A stretch of 64,000 nucleotides of DNA. Origin: Armatimonadota bacterium. Its GTDB lineage: Bacteria; Armatimonadota; Fimbriimonadia; Fimbriimonadales; Fimbriimonadaceae. Of this stretch, positions 35,861 through 43,633 are shown one piece after another. How positions within the stretch are numbered: position 1 is the first letter of the stretch; each line of letters starts with the position of its first letter. A program made the position numbers and the translations under genes. A model generated the notes under the pieces. That model was not told where the DNA came from and made no database searches. It worked only from the letters and a program-made list of their open reading frames with translations. Location of the stretch: assembly GCA_018268375.1 (NCBI GenBank), contig JAFDWS010000001.1, positions 586,627 through 650,626 on the forward strand. Reading direction: 5' to 3'.

Positions 35861-36595
35861 TCAGCGGCGGCCAGCGATCTTGGACAGAAGCCGCAGGATC
35901 TCGAGGTAGAGCCAGACGAGCGTCACGAGGAGCCCGAAGCCCGCGTACCACTCCATGAACTTAGGCGCCTTCGAAGCGATCCCGTCTTCGATCACCTTGA
36001 AGTCGATCGCAAGGTTGCCTGCAGCCATGAAGATGACGAACAAGCTGAAGCCGATGCCGATCGGTCCGCTGCGATAGATGGGCAGTTGATAGAAGCCGGG
36101 AACGAACATGCCAACCAGCATCGTCACGAGGTAGGTGACGCCGATCGCTATCGTGCCTGCCATCACGATCGTCAAGAAGGTCTGGTTGACCTTGATGACG
36201 CGGGTCGCGTACAGGAACAACATCACGCCAAAGACCAGGAACGTTCCCAGAATGGCGAGCGGAACAGCACCGGCGTACTTGGTGTCCGCCATTCGCTCGG
36301 CGTAGATCACAGATATCCCGCCGACCGCGAGCCCTTCGAGGACCGAGTAGAGCGGCGCCGTGATCGGGGCCCAGTTCGGTTTGAACGAGGTCGCGATGGC
36401 CGTGATCAGGCCGCCGAACACGCCGACGATCATGAGCAACATGCTGTGAGTTGCCCAGCCGACGGTGGCGGAAGCCATGAGGAGCACGAGCAGCACGAAG
36501 GTCTTGCCAAGTGTGCCGCTCAGGGTCATTTGCCCCGCTCCGGTCACCGAAGCGAACGAACGAGGCTGAAGAGTCGGGTTTGATGTCCGAAACAT
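35861..36595 (-). CDS. Bax inhibitor-1/YccA-family membrane protein
   Basis: 244 residues from ATG 36595 (a TTG at 36604 is also possible). Seven membrane spans are apparent, including LVLLMASATVGWATHSMLLM, IVGVFGGLITAIATSF, LAILGTFLVFGVMLFLYATR and FLTIVMAGTIAIGVTYLVT. The ending YAGFGLLVTLVWLYLEILRL is typical of the bacterial Bax1-I group. Bacterial relatives act as pH-sensitive calcium leak channels or bind FtsH; the role here is not shown. Divergent from aroA. Followed by a strong intrinsic terminator. Confidence 0.9.
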   Translation of the reverse strand: MFRTSNPTLQPRSFASVTGAGQMTLSGTLGKTFVLLVLLMASATVGWATHSMLLMIVGVFGGLITAIATSFKPNWAPITAPLYSVLEGLAVGGISVIYAERMADTKYAGAVPLAILGTFLVFGVMLFLYATRVIKVNQTFLTIVMAGTIAIGVTYLVTMLVGMFVPGFYQLPIYRSGPIGIGFSLFVIFMAAGNLAIDFKVIEDGIASKAPKFMEWYAGFGLLVTLVWLYLEILRLLSKIAGRR

Positions 36596-36680
36596 GTCTG
36601 TCAATCATTATCAACCGAAATTGGGGCCAAAAGGATTCTCAGACCCAGCGTTTCCTTGATCACTGCCAAACTGAAGCCGC

Positions 36681-38009
36681 GTGCAAACTCAAACTTTTCG
36701 GTTCTCCCGGGCTGGGTCCCTGCGGGGCACGGTGCGCCCACCCAGCGACAAGTCGATGACCCACCGGGCTCTCCTTCTTGCGGCCATGTCGGCTCAGGGG
36801 GTCAGTCGCGTCGGGCAGCCCTTGACCGGAGAAGACTGCCTCGCAACGATCGAATGCCTGATCGAGACTGGTGCGGACATCGAGCTCTTCGAGGCGGACG
36901 AGTTTGGGAGCAAGCCGTTCGCCATCGTCACCCGCGAAAAGGCTTGGACTTCGGCCGACACTCCCCTTGACTGTGGCAACAGCGGGACAAGCATGCGCCT
37001 CCTCGCCGGGGTCTACGCGAGCAAGCCAGGCGTAGATGTGACTTTGGTCGGCGACGCCTCACTGACCCGCCGTCCGATGAAGCGCGTAACCGAGCCCTTG
37101 CGACAGATGGGAGCAAGCATCGAGGGCGACACCGCGCCCTTGGTCATTTCTGGCCGAAAGCTGACGGGAATCCGATACATGTCGCCAGTCGCAAGCGCCC
37201 AGGTGAAATCGTGCTTGTTGCTCGCTGGTCTGAACGCGGACGGGGAGACGTGGGTCAGTGAGCCCCACAAGAGCCGCGACCACACGGAGCGAATGCTGGA
37301 GGCTCTCGGTGCCCCCCTCTTGATCGATGGGGAGTTGTGTGTCGGCGTGCAAGGCGGGTACGAGCTACCACCCCTCGACTTCGACGTCCCTGCCGACATC
37401 TCGAGCGCAGCCTTTCTGTTGGTGACGGCCCTCCTCGTCCCTGAGTCCGAGATCACCCTCGAAGAGGTCGGGGTGAACCCGACAAGGACGGGCGTCCTCG
37501 ACGTTCTCAGGGCTGCTGGCGCCGACTTTTCGCTTGAATCGGAAAGGGAGAGCTTGGGAGAGCCTGTCGCGGACATCTCGGTCCGTCATACGGGCGGGCT
37601 CGCGGCGTTCGAGGTCTCAGGTGCGTTGGTGCCACGCCTCATCGACGAGATCCCCATTCTCGCCGTCCTCGCGACCCAATGTGAGGGCACATCAAGGTTC
37701 CGGGATGCGGGCGAATTGCGTGTCAAAGAGTCTGACCGCATTGAGTCGGTCGCCGCGGGTCTCCGCGCCATGGGGGCAGAGGTGACGACCTACGAAGACG
37801 GTCTCGACGTGACCGGACCGGTGGCCCTGCGCGGCGCCACGATCGATGCCGAAGGCGACCACCGCCTGGCCATGGCCTTTTCTGTAGCAGGATTGGCGGC
37901 ATCCGGCGAGACCCAAGTCTTAAACGCCCACAGCGCGCTCACGAGCTACCCAGCGTTCGAGTCCGACTTGCGGGCGCTTGGCGCGGTCAGTGGCGGAAGA
38001 CAAACGTAA
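36681..38009 (+). CDS. aroA: 3-Phosphoshikimate 1-carboxyvinyltransferase (EPSP synthase)
   Basis: Shikimate-pathway enzyme joining shikimate 3-phosphate and phosphoenolpyruvate. 442 residues from a GTG start (VQTQTFRFSRAGSLRGTVRP). Signature segments are PPSDKSMTHRALLLAAMS, LDCGNSGTSMRLLAGVYA, SLTRRPMKRVTEPLRQMGA, ELRVKESDRIESVAAGLRA and EGDHRLAMAFSVAGLA. The last 23 bp overlap a convergent gene. No other aro genes lie nearby. Confidence 0.97.
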   Translation: MQTQTFRFSRAGSLRGTVRPPSDKSMTHRALLLAAMSAQGVSRVGQPLTGEDCLATIECLIETGADIELFEADEFGSKPFAIVTREKAWTSADTPLDCGNSGTSMRLLAGVYASKPGVDVTLVGDASLTRRPMKRVTEPLRQMGASIEGDTAPLVISGRKLTGIRYMSPVASAQVKSCLLLAGLNADGETWVSEPHKSRDHTERMLEALGAPLLIDGELCVGVQGGYELPPLDFDVPADISSAAFLLVTALLVPESEITLEEVGVNPTRTGVLDVLRAAGADFSLESERESLGEPVADISVRHTGGLAAFEVSGALVPRLIDEIPILAVLATQCEGTSRFRDAGELRVKESDRIESVAAGLRAMGAEVTTYEDGLDVTGPVALRGATIDAEGDHRLAMAFSVAGLAASGETQVLNAHSALTSYPAFESDLRALGAVSGGRQT

Positions 38010-38787
38010 GGGTGACCACGTCGTCCTTGCCGGGTGAGTAGTCCGTTTTGGTGAACGTCAGAGTCCGTCCGTTGACCGCAGGCGTGGACGGGCCGCTCCA
38101 AAGCACGAGTCCTGGGTTCTTCTTCCAAAACTCGGGCTCACCGACAGGAAGCACCTCGTCGGGCGTTTTCTTAAGGGAAGCGTCGCTCTCGAAACGCAAC
38201 TTTCCTTGATAGGCGTCTGGCGCGAACGTGACGATCACATCGGCTCGGTCCATCTTGTCCTTCCACGTGCCTCCTGTCGCGAGCACGTAATAGAAGTGCT
38301 GCATACCGGAGATCACCGACGTGACCCCGAGGTCTGTTCGGTACGTGTCACGAACGCGCAGGGTCTGACCAGCACCGAAATGGACGGTCTTCAGCTCCCA
38401 TTGCCTGATGTCGAAGACCGCCTTTGAAGCTTCGTTGTCCTGCAAGACGACGTGCCGGGTCTTGATCTTCTTCCCGTCGACGGTGGACGCAAAGCCCTTC
38501 AGGATGTGCTTGTCGAGCTGCTTGTCCTCGAGCTCCCAGTCTTGCTCGCCTCCAGCGGGAAACCCCATCGTCACGTCGCAGGCCTTGCCATCGTTCCTGA
38601 AAACGAAGTCGCATTGAACCGAGGCGTAGCTCTTGTGGACGGTCGCGCGCACGACTTCACTGGCCATTCTCACGCTCGGGTGCTTGGAGTTCCAGGAAGT
38701 GACGGTGCCGTTCATCGGCATCCAACCGTCGTCGGTGAGAGCGCAAGCACTGGCGAGGGCGAACGCAAGGAAGAGCAAGGGCTTCAT
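37987..38787 (-). CDS. Secreted protein of unknown function, possibly DUF4424-like
   Basis: 266 residues from ATG 38787 with signal MKPLLFLAFALASACA; the frame is open to 39294, but that part lies under the REP/RAYT region. The mature domain is beta-rich: SEVVRATVHKSYASVQCDFV, VTMGFPAGGEQDWELEDKQL and YRTDLGVTSVISGMQHFYYV. The pattern of an intact, signal-bearing beta domain that begins with repeated 'VHKSYASVQCDFVFRNDG' recalls DUF4424 proteins, but I am not certain. Overlaps aroA by 23 bp tail to tail. Confidence 0.7.
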   Translation of the reverse strand: MKPLLFLAFALASACALTDDGWMPMNGTVTSWNSKHPSVRMASEVVRATVHKSYASVQCDFVFRNDGKACDVTMGFPAGGEQDWELEDKQLDKHILKGFASTVDGKKIKTRHVVLQDNEASKAVFDIRQWELKTVHFGAGQTLRVRDTYRTDLGVTSVISGMQHFYYVLATGGTWKDKMDRADVIVTFAPDAYQGKLRFESDASLKKTPDEVLPVGEPEFWKKNPGLVLWSGPSTPAVNGRTLTFTKTDYSPGKDDVVTLTFVFRH

Positions 38788-38849
38788 GAGCCGATTGTGC
38801 ACGATTCCCCGGCGCTCTGTCTGAGGGGCCACCTCACCGATCTCCACGA

Positions 38850-38948
38850 CCTGGGAGGGCGCGGCTGTCCGCGCTCGCATCATTGACCAATCTTGGGAGG
38901 GCACGGCTCCGACTCCACAACCTGGGAGAGCACGGCTCCGTCCGTGCC
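38850..38948 (-). repeat. REP-like repeats on the left of the RAYT relic
   Basis: Three units. The first (from about 38850) has CTGGGAGGGCGCGG with hairpin GCGCGG-CTGT-CCGCGC at 38859-38874. The second (38893-38916) has TTGGGAGGGCACGGCTCCG and is truncated. The third (38921-38948) begins CCTGGGAGAGCACGG and ends CCGTCCGTGCC, forming a GCACGG/CCGTGC stem. All three are in the opposite orientation to the two units on the right side, so the transposase lies between inverted REP arrays. Confidence 0.8.
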
Positions 38949-39001
38949 TAGACCAAACGCCTCCACGAACTTCAATGTAAGATTGGAGCAGGAGAGCAAA
39001 C

Positions 39002-39459
39002 ATGCGGCGCATGCATCCCGTGCACCTTCCCCGGATCGTGCCATTCGTAACGAAATCCAGTTCGTCACCGTGTGCACGAATCGGCGAAGAGCTGTGCTGG
39101 CAAACCAGAAAGCCTTGGAGAACCTCCAGAGGGCCTGGACCAAAGCGGATTCGTGGCTCGTTGGCAAGTTTGTCGTCATGCCGGACCAAGTTCACCTGTT
39201 CTGCACTCCCGCGAACCCGGAGTCTCCAGAATTGGTCAAGTGGGTTTCCTTTTGGAAATCGGAGTCTGCCCGTACGTGGCCTTGGCCCGACCATGCGCCC
39301 TTATGGCAAAGGCAGTTTTGGGACACGAGGATAAGAACGGCAAAGCACTACGAAGACCGGTGGGCTTACGTGCACGACAACCCAAAGAGGGCTGGCCTGA
39401 TCAAGGATGCAGAGGAATGGCCATGGACGGGCGAAGTCAATTGGTTGCCCTGGCGCTGA
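39002..39459 (+). pseudogene. REP-associated tyrosine transposase (RAYT, Y1/HUH family), apparently frameshifted near its N-terminus
   Basis: An ATG at 39002 with GGAGCAGGAGAG just upstream starts MRRMHPVHLPRI, matching the usual RAYT N-terminus. The rest of the domain, from about 39043, is in another frame: NEIQFVTVCTNRRRAVLANQ, WLVGKFVVMPDQVHLFCTP, WQRQFWDTRIRTAKHYEDR and YVHDNPKRAGLI with the catalytic Tyr. A one-base deletion near 39040-39045 would explain the split. The HUH motif is QVH here, not HVH; CAC to CAA at 39189 is enough. No alternative ATG opens the longer frame (only TTG at 38983 or 38893). It is a recently decayed or error-bearing RAYT between inverted REP units. Confidence 0.75.
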
Positions 39460-39469
39460 TGCGCCATTA

Positions 39470-39545
39470 GGCACGGACAGAGCCGTGCCCTCCCAGGCTG
39501 AAGATCTGCGCCCCGTTGGCACGGACAGAGCCGTGCCCTCCCAGG
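39470..39545 (+). repeat. Two identical REP-like units on the right of the RAYT relic
   Basis: Two identical 28-bp units at 39470-39497 and 39518-39545, separated by 20 bp. Each starts GGCACGGACAGAGCCGTGCC and ends CTCCCAGG; the GGCACGG/CCGTGCC arms form a 7-bp stem. The reverse complement of the unit at 38921-38948 differs from these at only two positions. Confidence 0.88.
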
Positions 39546-39549
39546 TTCC

Positions 39550-39795
39550 TTAGGCTGATTGTTCTCGGGAAACGACGACGTACCGGTTTCCCAATGCCTT
39601 CGAGAGCCGCACAAAGAATCCCGTGGCTCGCCCGGTCGTCGCGTAGAAGGCGTCAGTGTCGTCGAACACCAAGATGCCGAGGCCAGGGATCTCGTAATCG
39701 CCACGCACCGTCGGCTTGCCGAGTTCTTCCCAAGTCACGTAGTAACGATCGGCAACGACGGGCTCTCGCATCGAGCCGAGGATACCTTCGAGCAT
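39550..39795 (-). CDS. Small protein of unknown function
   Basis: 81 residues from ATG 39795 (MLEGILGSMREPVVADRYYV); an upstream frame to 39831 is less likely because it enters the divergent lipid-kinase gene. It is a small beta-rich protein: YYVTWEELGKPTVRGDYEIP, LGILVFDDTDAFYATTGRA, FFVRLSKALGNRYVVVSRE. No domain recognised. Only 10 bp separate its start from that of the lipid kinase, so the two starts are nearly back to back. Confidence 0.55.
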   Translation of the reverse strand: MLEGILGSMREPVVADRYYVTWEELGKPTVRGDYEIPGLGILVFDDTDAFYATTGRATGFFVRLSKALGNRYVVVSREQSA

Positions 39796-39805
39796 AATTC
39801 GCGCT

Positions 39806-40678
39806 ATGCCCAAAGTGGGTTTTGTCGTCAACCCCCATGGCGGGAGGGGTCGCGCGCTCCTGGCTTGGAAACGGTTCGAAGAACAGTTCCCTGGGCACCC
39901 GGTTTACTTCACGCAGGGTGCAGGCGACGGCACCCACCAAGCGGAGCTCGCCCTCGCCGAGGGCTGCTCTCGGGTGGCGGCGGTGGGGGGCGACGGGACG
40001 ATCAATGAGGTTGCGAACGCCCTCGTCGGTAAGGACGTCGAACTGGCCGTGTTGCCCTTCGGCACCGGAAACGACTACGCGAAAACCTTGGGCATTGGGC
40101 AAGAGAACGCCTTCGAGGTAGCGCTCGACGGCAAGGGCAAACCGGTCGATGTCGGACTGGCTGAAGGGTACCGGCATTTCATCAACATCGCGGGCATTGG
40201 ATTCGACGCAGCCGTCATGACGAACTTCAACCATCCGGGAGCCTTGGTAGGAGCGATGCCGGTCAAAGTGCGCTACTACCTCTCAATCGCGAAGACGTTC
40301 GCCTCTTATCGAGGCGCTTCGGCGACGTTGACGATCGACGAGGAAAGGACGGTAGTGGACGCGCTGCTGCTTTTGGCGGTGGGCATCGCCCAGTTTTATG
40401 GCGCCGGCATGCACGTGCTGCCGATGGCAGATATCGCCGATGGCCAGTTCGACCTCGTCTGGGGGCAAGACGTACGGCTCGGTGAACTGAACAAGCTCAT
40501 GAGCCTCATCTATAAAGGGGCGCACATCGGGCACCCGAAAGTCCGGACGGCTCGGTGCCGGTCGGTGGCGATTGAGACGCAAACAGGTTTGCCGTTCCAT
40601 CTTGACGGCGACGTGACCGGCGCTACACCGGTCACGTTCCGCTGTCTCGAAGGGGCATTGCGCGTCGCCGCGCCTTAG
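39806..40678 (+). CDS. Diacylglycerol/lipid kinase family protein (YegS/BmrU-like)
   Basis: 290 residues. The kinase core has PKVGFVVNPHGGRGRALLAW, the catalytic loop AAVGGDGTINEVANAL and LAVLPFGTGNDYAKTLGIG, all standard for the DAGK catalytic domain. IAGIGFDAAVMTNFNH follows. The C-terminal beta domain ends CRSVAIETQTGLPFHLDGDV. It phosphorylates a lipid alcohol such as diacylglycerol or a related lipid at the membrane. Its last 4 bp overlap the convergent membrane-protein gene. Confidence 0.92.
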   Translation: MPKVGFVVNPHGGRGRALLAWKRFEEQFPGHPVYFTQGAGDGTHQAELALAEGCSRVAAVGGDGTINEVANALVGKDVELAVLPFGTGNDYAKTLGIGQENAFEVALDGKGKPVDVGLAEGYRHFINIAGIGFDAAVMTNFNHPGALVGAMPVKVRYYLSIAKTFASYRGASATLTIDEERTVVDALLLLAVGIAQFYGAGMHVLPMADIADGQFDLVWGQDVRLGELNKLMSLIYKGAHIGHPKVRTARCRSVAIETQTGLPFHLDGDVTGATPVTFRCLEGALRVAAP

Positions 40679-41067
40679 TCAGTGAAAGCGATGTAGAGCG
40701 GCACGAACAAGCCGACGCAGGGGATGAGCATCAAGAGCGACATCCAGCCCGGTTTGTTGCGAGCCTCGCACACTTTCCACCAAAGGTAAATGGCGAAAAC
40801 GGCACCGACATAAGGGATCAAGCAGAGCAAGCCCATCCAAACCTGTTGACCACCCAGCTCTGCGAGAAGGAGTAGGTTCAGGATCGGAATCCAGGCCCAC
40901 CAGGACTTGTCGTTCTTGCCTAGCTTGTTCGCGATCGTCATCAAGGCGATCGCCATTACGACATAGAGAACGACGACGCCCGCAAAGACGAACATCATCA
41001 TGCCGCCGGCCATCAGACCGGCAGCTGCGTCCGAAGACGAACTTGATTGCGCGAGTAGGTTCAGCAT
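40675..41067 (-). CDS. Small multi-span membrane protein (DUF5684-like)
   Basis: 130 residues from ATG 41067 (MLNLLAQSSSSSDAAAG); the frame extends to 41241 but that part is antisense to pyrE. Three to four membrane spans: MMMFVFAGVVVLYVVMAIAL, WIPILNLLLLAELGG, MGLLCLIPYVGAVFAIYLWW and MSLLMLIPCVGLFVPLYIAF. The pattern KSWWAWIPILNLLLLAELGG with PxVG repeats is typical of DUF5684 or 'signal peptidase-associated' small membrane proteins. Function unknown. Confidence 0.75.
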   Translation of the reverse strand: MLNLLAQSSSSSDAAAGLMAGGMMMFVFAGVVVLYVVMAIALMTIANKLGKNDKSWWAWIPILNLLLLAELGGQQVWMGLLCLIPYVGAVFAIYLWWKVCEARNKPGWMSLLMLIPCVGLFVPLYIAFTD

Positions 41068-41122
41068 GCATCCAACCTCGTGGTACTGGACGGACAACCC
41101 ACCGAATAAGGCGCAAAACAGT

Positions 41123-41683
41123 TTACGCGCGGGTTCCCGGCTTAGTGACCGGCACTTTTGCCAGCCATTCAGGAACCTCGTCGTCCGCGTAGGTTTCTGC
41201 CTCGACTTTGTAGGCGGCGAAGGCGGGAACACCAAAGTCAATCAACTTCGGCGCCCGGTCGATCAACACCGCCACCGCTGCCAACTCTCCTCCCGCCCGC
41301 TCGATCGCATCGATCGTTTCTCGCACGCTCAGGCCCGTCGTCAAGACGTCGTCGACCACGAGCACCCTTGTCCCGGGTGCGATCGTCGCCCCTCGGCGCA
41401 GGGTCTTGACGCCGTTCTCGGTCTCGATATAGACAGCCGGCAAGCCCATCTGTCTCGCCACCTCAAAAGCGATGATGATGCCGCCCGTCGTGGGCCCGGC
41501 CACAAGCTGGATGCCCCCGTCCTTAAACCTTTCCGCCACCTCAGTGCAAAGGGCCGAGAGGACATCGGGGCGCTCAATGACTCTGAATTTCTCGAAGTAA
41601 ACGTCGCTGTGGCGGCCGGAGCTCAGGACGAAGTGGCCGCGCAGGACGGCTCCGGAGGATTCGAGAAGGGCGGCGAGGTCCAT
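41123..41683 (-). CDS. pyrE: Orotate phosphoribosyltransferase
   Basis: 186 residues. It makes orotidine 5'-monophosphate from orotate and PRPP in pyrimidine synthesis. The PRPP-binding motif is VLVVDDVLTTGLSVRE; other typical elements are GHFVLSSGRHSDVYFEKF and LVAGPTTGGIIIAFEVAR. The catalytic lysine-bearing loop is ENGVKTLRRGATI. Monocistronic here; pyrF is not in the window. Confidence 0.95.
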   Translation of the reverse strand: MDLAALLESSGAVLRGHFVLSSGRHSDVYFEKFRVIERPDVLSALCTEVAERFKDGGIQLVAGPTTGGIIIAFEVARQMGLPAVYIETENGVKTLRRGATIAPGTRVLVVDDVLTTGLSVRETIDAIERAGGELAAVAVLIDRAPKLIDFGVPAFAAYKVEAETYADDEVPEWLAKVPVTKPGTRA

Positions 41684-41733
41684 TGGTAGGATTATGGGCA
41701 GTGTGCCTATGCGGATGAACGAGTCTCAAGGGA

Positions 41734-43209
41734 TCAGCTCTCCTTGACGTTTTGAGCAACGTATTCGAGCGATACGCAGGGCAGCAGAACTGCCGATGGG
41801 CCCGACTGACGGAGCTTCAGCCGCCCTTTCATTTGGCCGTCACTTTGTCGCACATAGCTGGTCGGTACTCCCTTTGGTGAGCCAACGAAGGTGTAGTAAT
41901 CTCCCGTCAACGGGGCCTCTCCAAGGCACACCTCATCTTGCCCTGTCACGAAATTGAATTGTTCGAGTTGCAACAGGTACTGACCTGGATTAAGCCATTT
42001 CGCCTTTACTTCAAGGCTCACTTCACTGGGTACCAGCGCTTCCGAAGAGAATATGAATTGTACGTTTACAAATGGCGAGGAGCGATTTGGAACCACAAAT
42101 TTACAGATCTCTTCGGCGTTCGAATCGTCTTCGAGAAGACTTTGCAAGTTACCCTTCGTTACCCTTCCCAGCGTGACTTGCTGGTTGTTCGGTGCCAACC
42201 GCTTTGTGAGATTTCCTGGCAATCCACGGACAAGGTACGCCCGATAGCCGATGCCTTCGATAAATGCCGTGCCTGTCAGCGCAGTTCCATCAGAGCTCAC
42301 TATCGCATCGCCGATCGTCCAAAGTGAAAGGTCTAGTCCAAATGACACGAGATAAGTCTTCAGGGGGATCATCCCATCCCTTACGGTCCATATCCACAAG
42401 CCACTCCCGCCAGATATCGTGATAATAGAACCGTCATAACTTACGCTCCAGGCGCTCGATCCAAGTTGGTCTTCTCCTTGAAAGGGTTCCATGCCGCCAC
42501 CTTGAGTCCACCGAAACGCCCGATCGCCGGAAGAAGAACGTGAGTAGCCGACGACGGTCTTACCGTCTCCGCTGATCGCTGTAGCCAAGGACGTGTCTGA
42601 ACCTGTCAGAACTCCTAGATCCGTCATACCGTTTGGAGCTGTCCAGAGATATGCATGGTAGCCGAGCGCCGAGTCGCTACCGCCTACGACACTGTTCCCA
42701 TCCGCACTTACAGCGTACGCATCTGAAAATGCACCACCTGGAAGAACACCAAGGCTATGTAGGCCCGCTTCCGCCGTCCAGCGGAATGCCCAGTCAGCCT
42801 CATCTCCGACGACAACACTCCCATTTGCATTGACATCGAGTGACTGGCTGATGGCGTTTGACAGATGGATCATTCCTTCCGTTGCCGACCACCTCATGGC
42901 TTGAACGCCGCTCTTTCCCACCACCACCGAGCCGTTCGCATTTACAGAGTAACCGAACGATTGCAAGTCCTGCGGCGCGGTGCCAAGGTCGATGACTCCG
43001 GTCTGACTAGTCCATCTGAAGGCGTGCTTAGTGCCGTTGTTAGCAAAATTACTGAAGCCGACGACGACGGATCCGTTCTTGCTGAGGCCCCCAGCCGTAG
43101 ATTGGGTTCCTCCGGGAATCGTCCCTAGATTCGTGATGGTAACCTGTGTTGAGGCGACCTGGCTACCACCAAAAGTGGCGGCCAACACCAGGAATGAACG
43201 GACATTCAT
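41734..43209 (-). CDS. Secreted HAF-repeat protein with an unassigned C-terminal domain
   Basis: 491 residues with signal MNVRSFLVLAATFGGSQVAS. Residues about 25-330 contain extracellular HAF-type repeats: NLGTIPGGTQSTAGGLSKNG, SVVVGFSNFANNGTKHAFRW, LGVLPGGAFSDAYAVSADGN and VVGYSRSSSGDRAFRW. The last 145 residues are a different domain beginning GRVTKGNLQSLL, with ICKFVVPN and ending in RLKLRQSGPSAVLL. This domain is clearly related to the C-terminus of the 781-residue protein at 58426-60771. It is probably a cell-surface protein. No sorting motif of PEP-CTERM type is visible. Confidence 0.85.
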   Translation of the reverse strand: MNVRSFLVLAATFGGSQVASTQVTITNLGTIPGGTQSTAGGLSKNGSVVVGFSNFANNGTKHAFRWTSQTGVIDLGTAPQDLQSFGYSVNANGSVVVGKSGVQAMRWSATEGMIHLSNAISQSLDVNANGSVVVGDEADWAFRWTAEAGLHSLGVLPGGAFSDAYAVSADGNSVVGGSDSALGYHAYLWTAPNGMTDLGVLTGSDTSLATAISGDGKTVVGYSRSSSGDRAFRWTQGGGMEPFQGEDQLGSSAWSVSYDGSIITISGGSGLWIWTVRDGMIPLKTYLVSFGLDLSLWTIGDAIVSSDGTALTGTAFIEGIGYRAYLVRGLPGNLTKRLAPNNQQVTLGRVTKGNLQSLLEDDSNAEEICKFVVPNRSSPFVNVQFIFSSEALVPSEVSLEVKAKWLNPGQYLLQLEQFNFVTGQDEVCLGEAPLTGDYYTFVGSPKGVPTSYVRQSDGQMKGRLKLRQSGPSAVLLPCVSLEYVAQNVKES

Positions 43210-43270
43210 CTTTTTTCGCGAGACCTCGCAAGGTTAGAATACTCGACACGGGTGTTCACACTGGAGATCA

Positions 43271-43633
43271 TCATCCCATGACGCAATAAGGCGACATGTC
43301 CCGAACGACCTTGTTCTCCTCGTCAAGGAGCACGACCCTCGGTTCGAGAGGTTCATCGGTCCAAGTGAAGGCCGCGATCACGACCCTGTCTCCGGGTTTG
43401 AAGAAATGGGCGGCGCCGCCGTTGAGCCCGATGACGCCCTTAGGGCCCTTGAATGCGTAGGTTTCGATTCTGGAGGTGTGGTCGACCGCCCACACGTGGA
43501 CGTGTTCTCCGTCCTGGATACCGACGCGGGCCATGAGTTCGGCGTCGATCTCGATACTGCCCACGTAGTCCGGGTTCGCATACGTCACGTGGGCGTGATG
43601 GAGCTTAGACTTGAGCAACTGGTTCAGGCGCAT
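43271..43633 (-). CDS. panD: Aspartate 1-decarboxylase
   Basis: 120 residues. PanD makes beta-alanine for pantothenate and coenzyme A. The self-cleavage site is Gly25-Ser26 in YVGSIEIDAELM, which produces the pyruvoyl group. Other conserved parts are LKSKLHHAHVTYANPDY, TYAFKGPKGVIGLNGGAAHF and PGDRVVIAAF. Its start lies inside the end of ccmF (29-bp overlap), so it is probably co-transcribed with ccmF. No other pan genes nearby. Confidence 0.94.
   Translation of the reverse strand: MRLNQLLKSKLHHAHVTYANPDYVGSIEIDAELMARVGIQDGEHVHVWAVDHTSRIETYAFKGPKGVIGLNGGAAHFFKPGDRVVIAAFTWTDEPLEPRVVLLDEENKVVRDMSPYCVMG

Noticed and set aside
37987..39294. 435-codon reading of the minus-strand gene
   Set aside because: The signal peptide starts at 38787, and the part above it crosses the REP repeats and the RAYT region.
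38893..39459. 188-codon reading of the RAYT
   Set aside because: The first 45 codons run through REP repeats with no Shine-Dalgarno and no homology; the RAYT N-terminus is in another frame from 39002.
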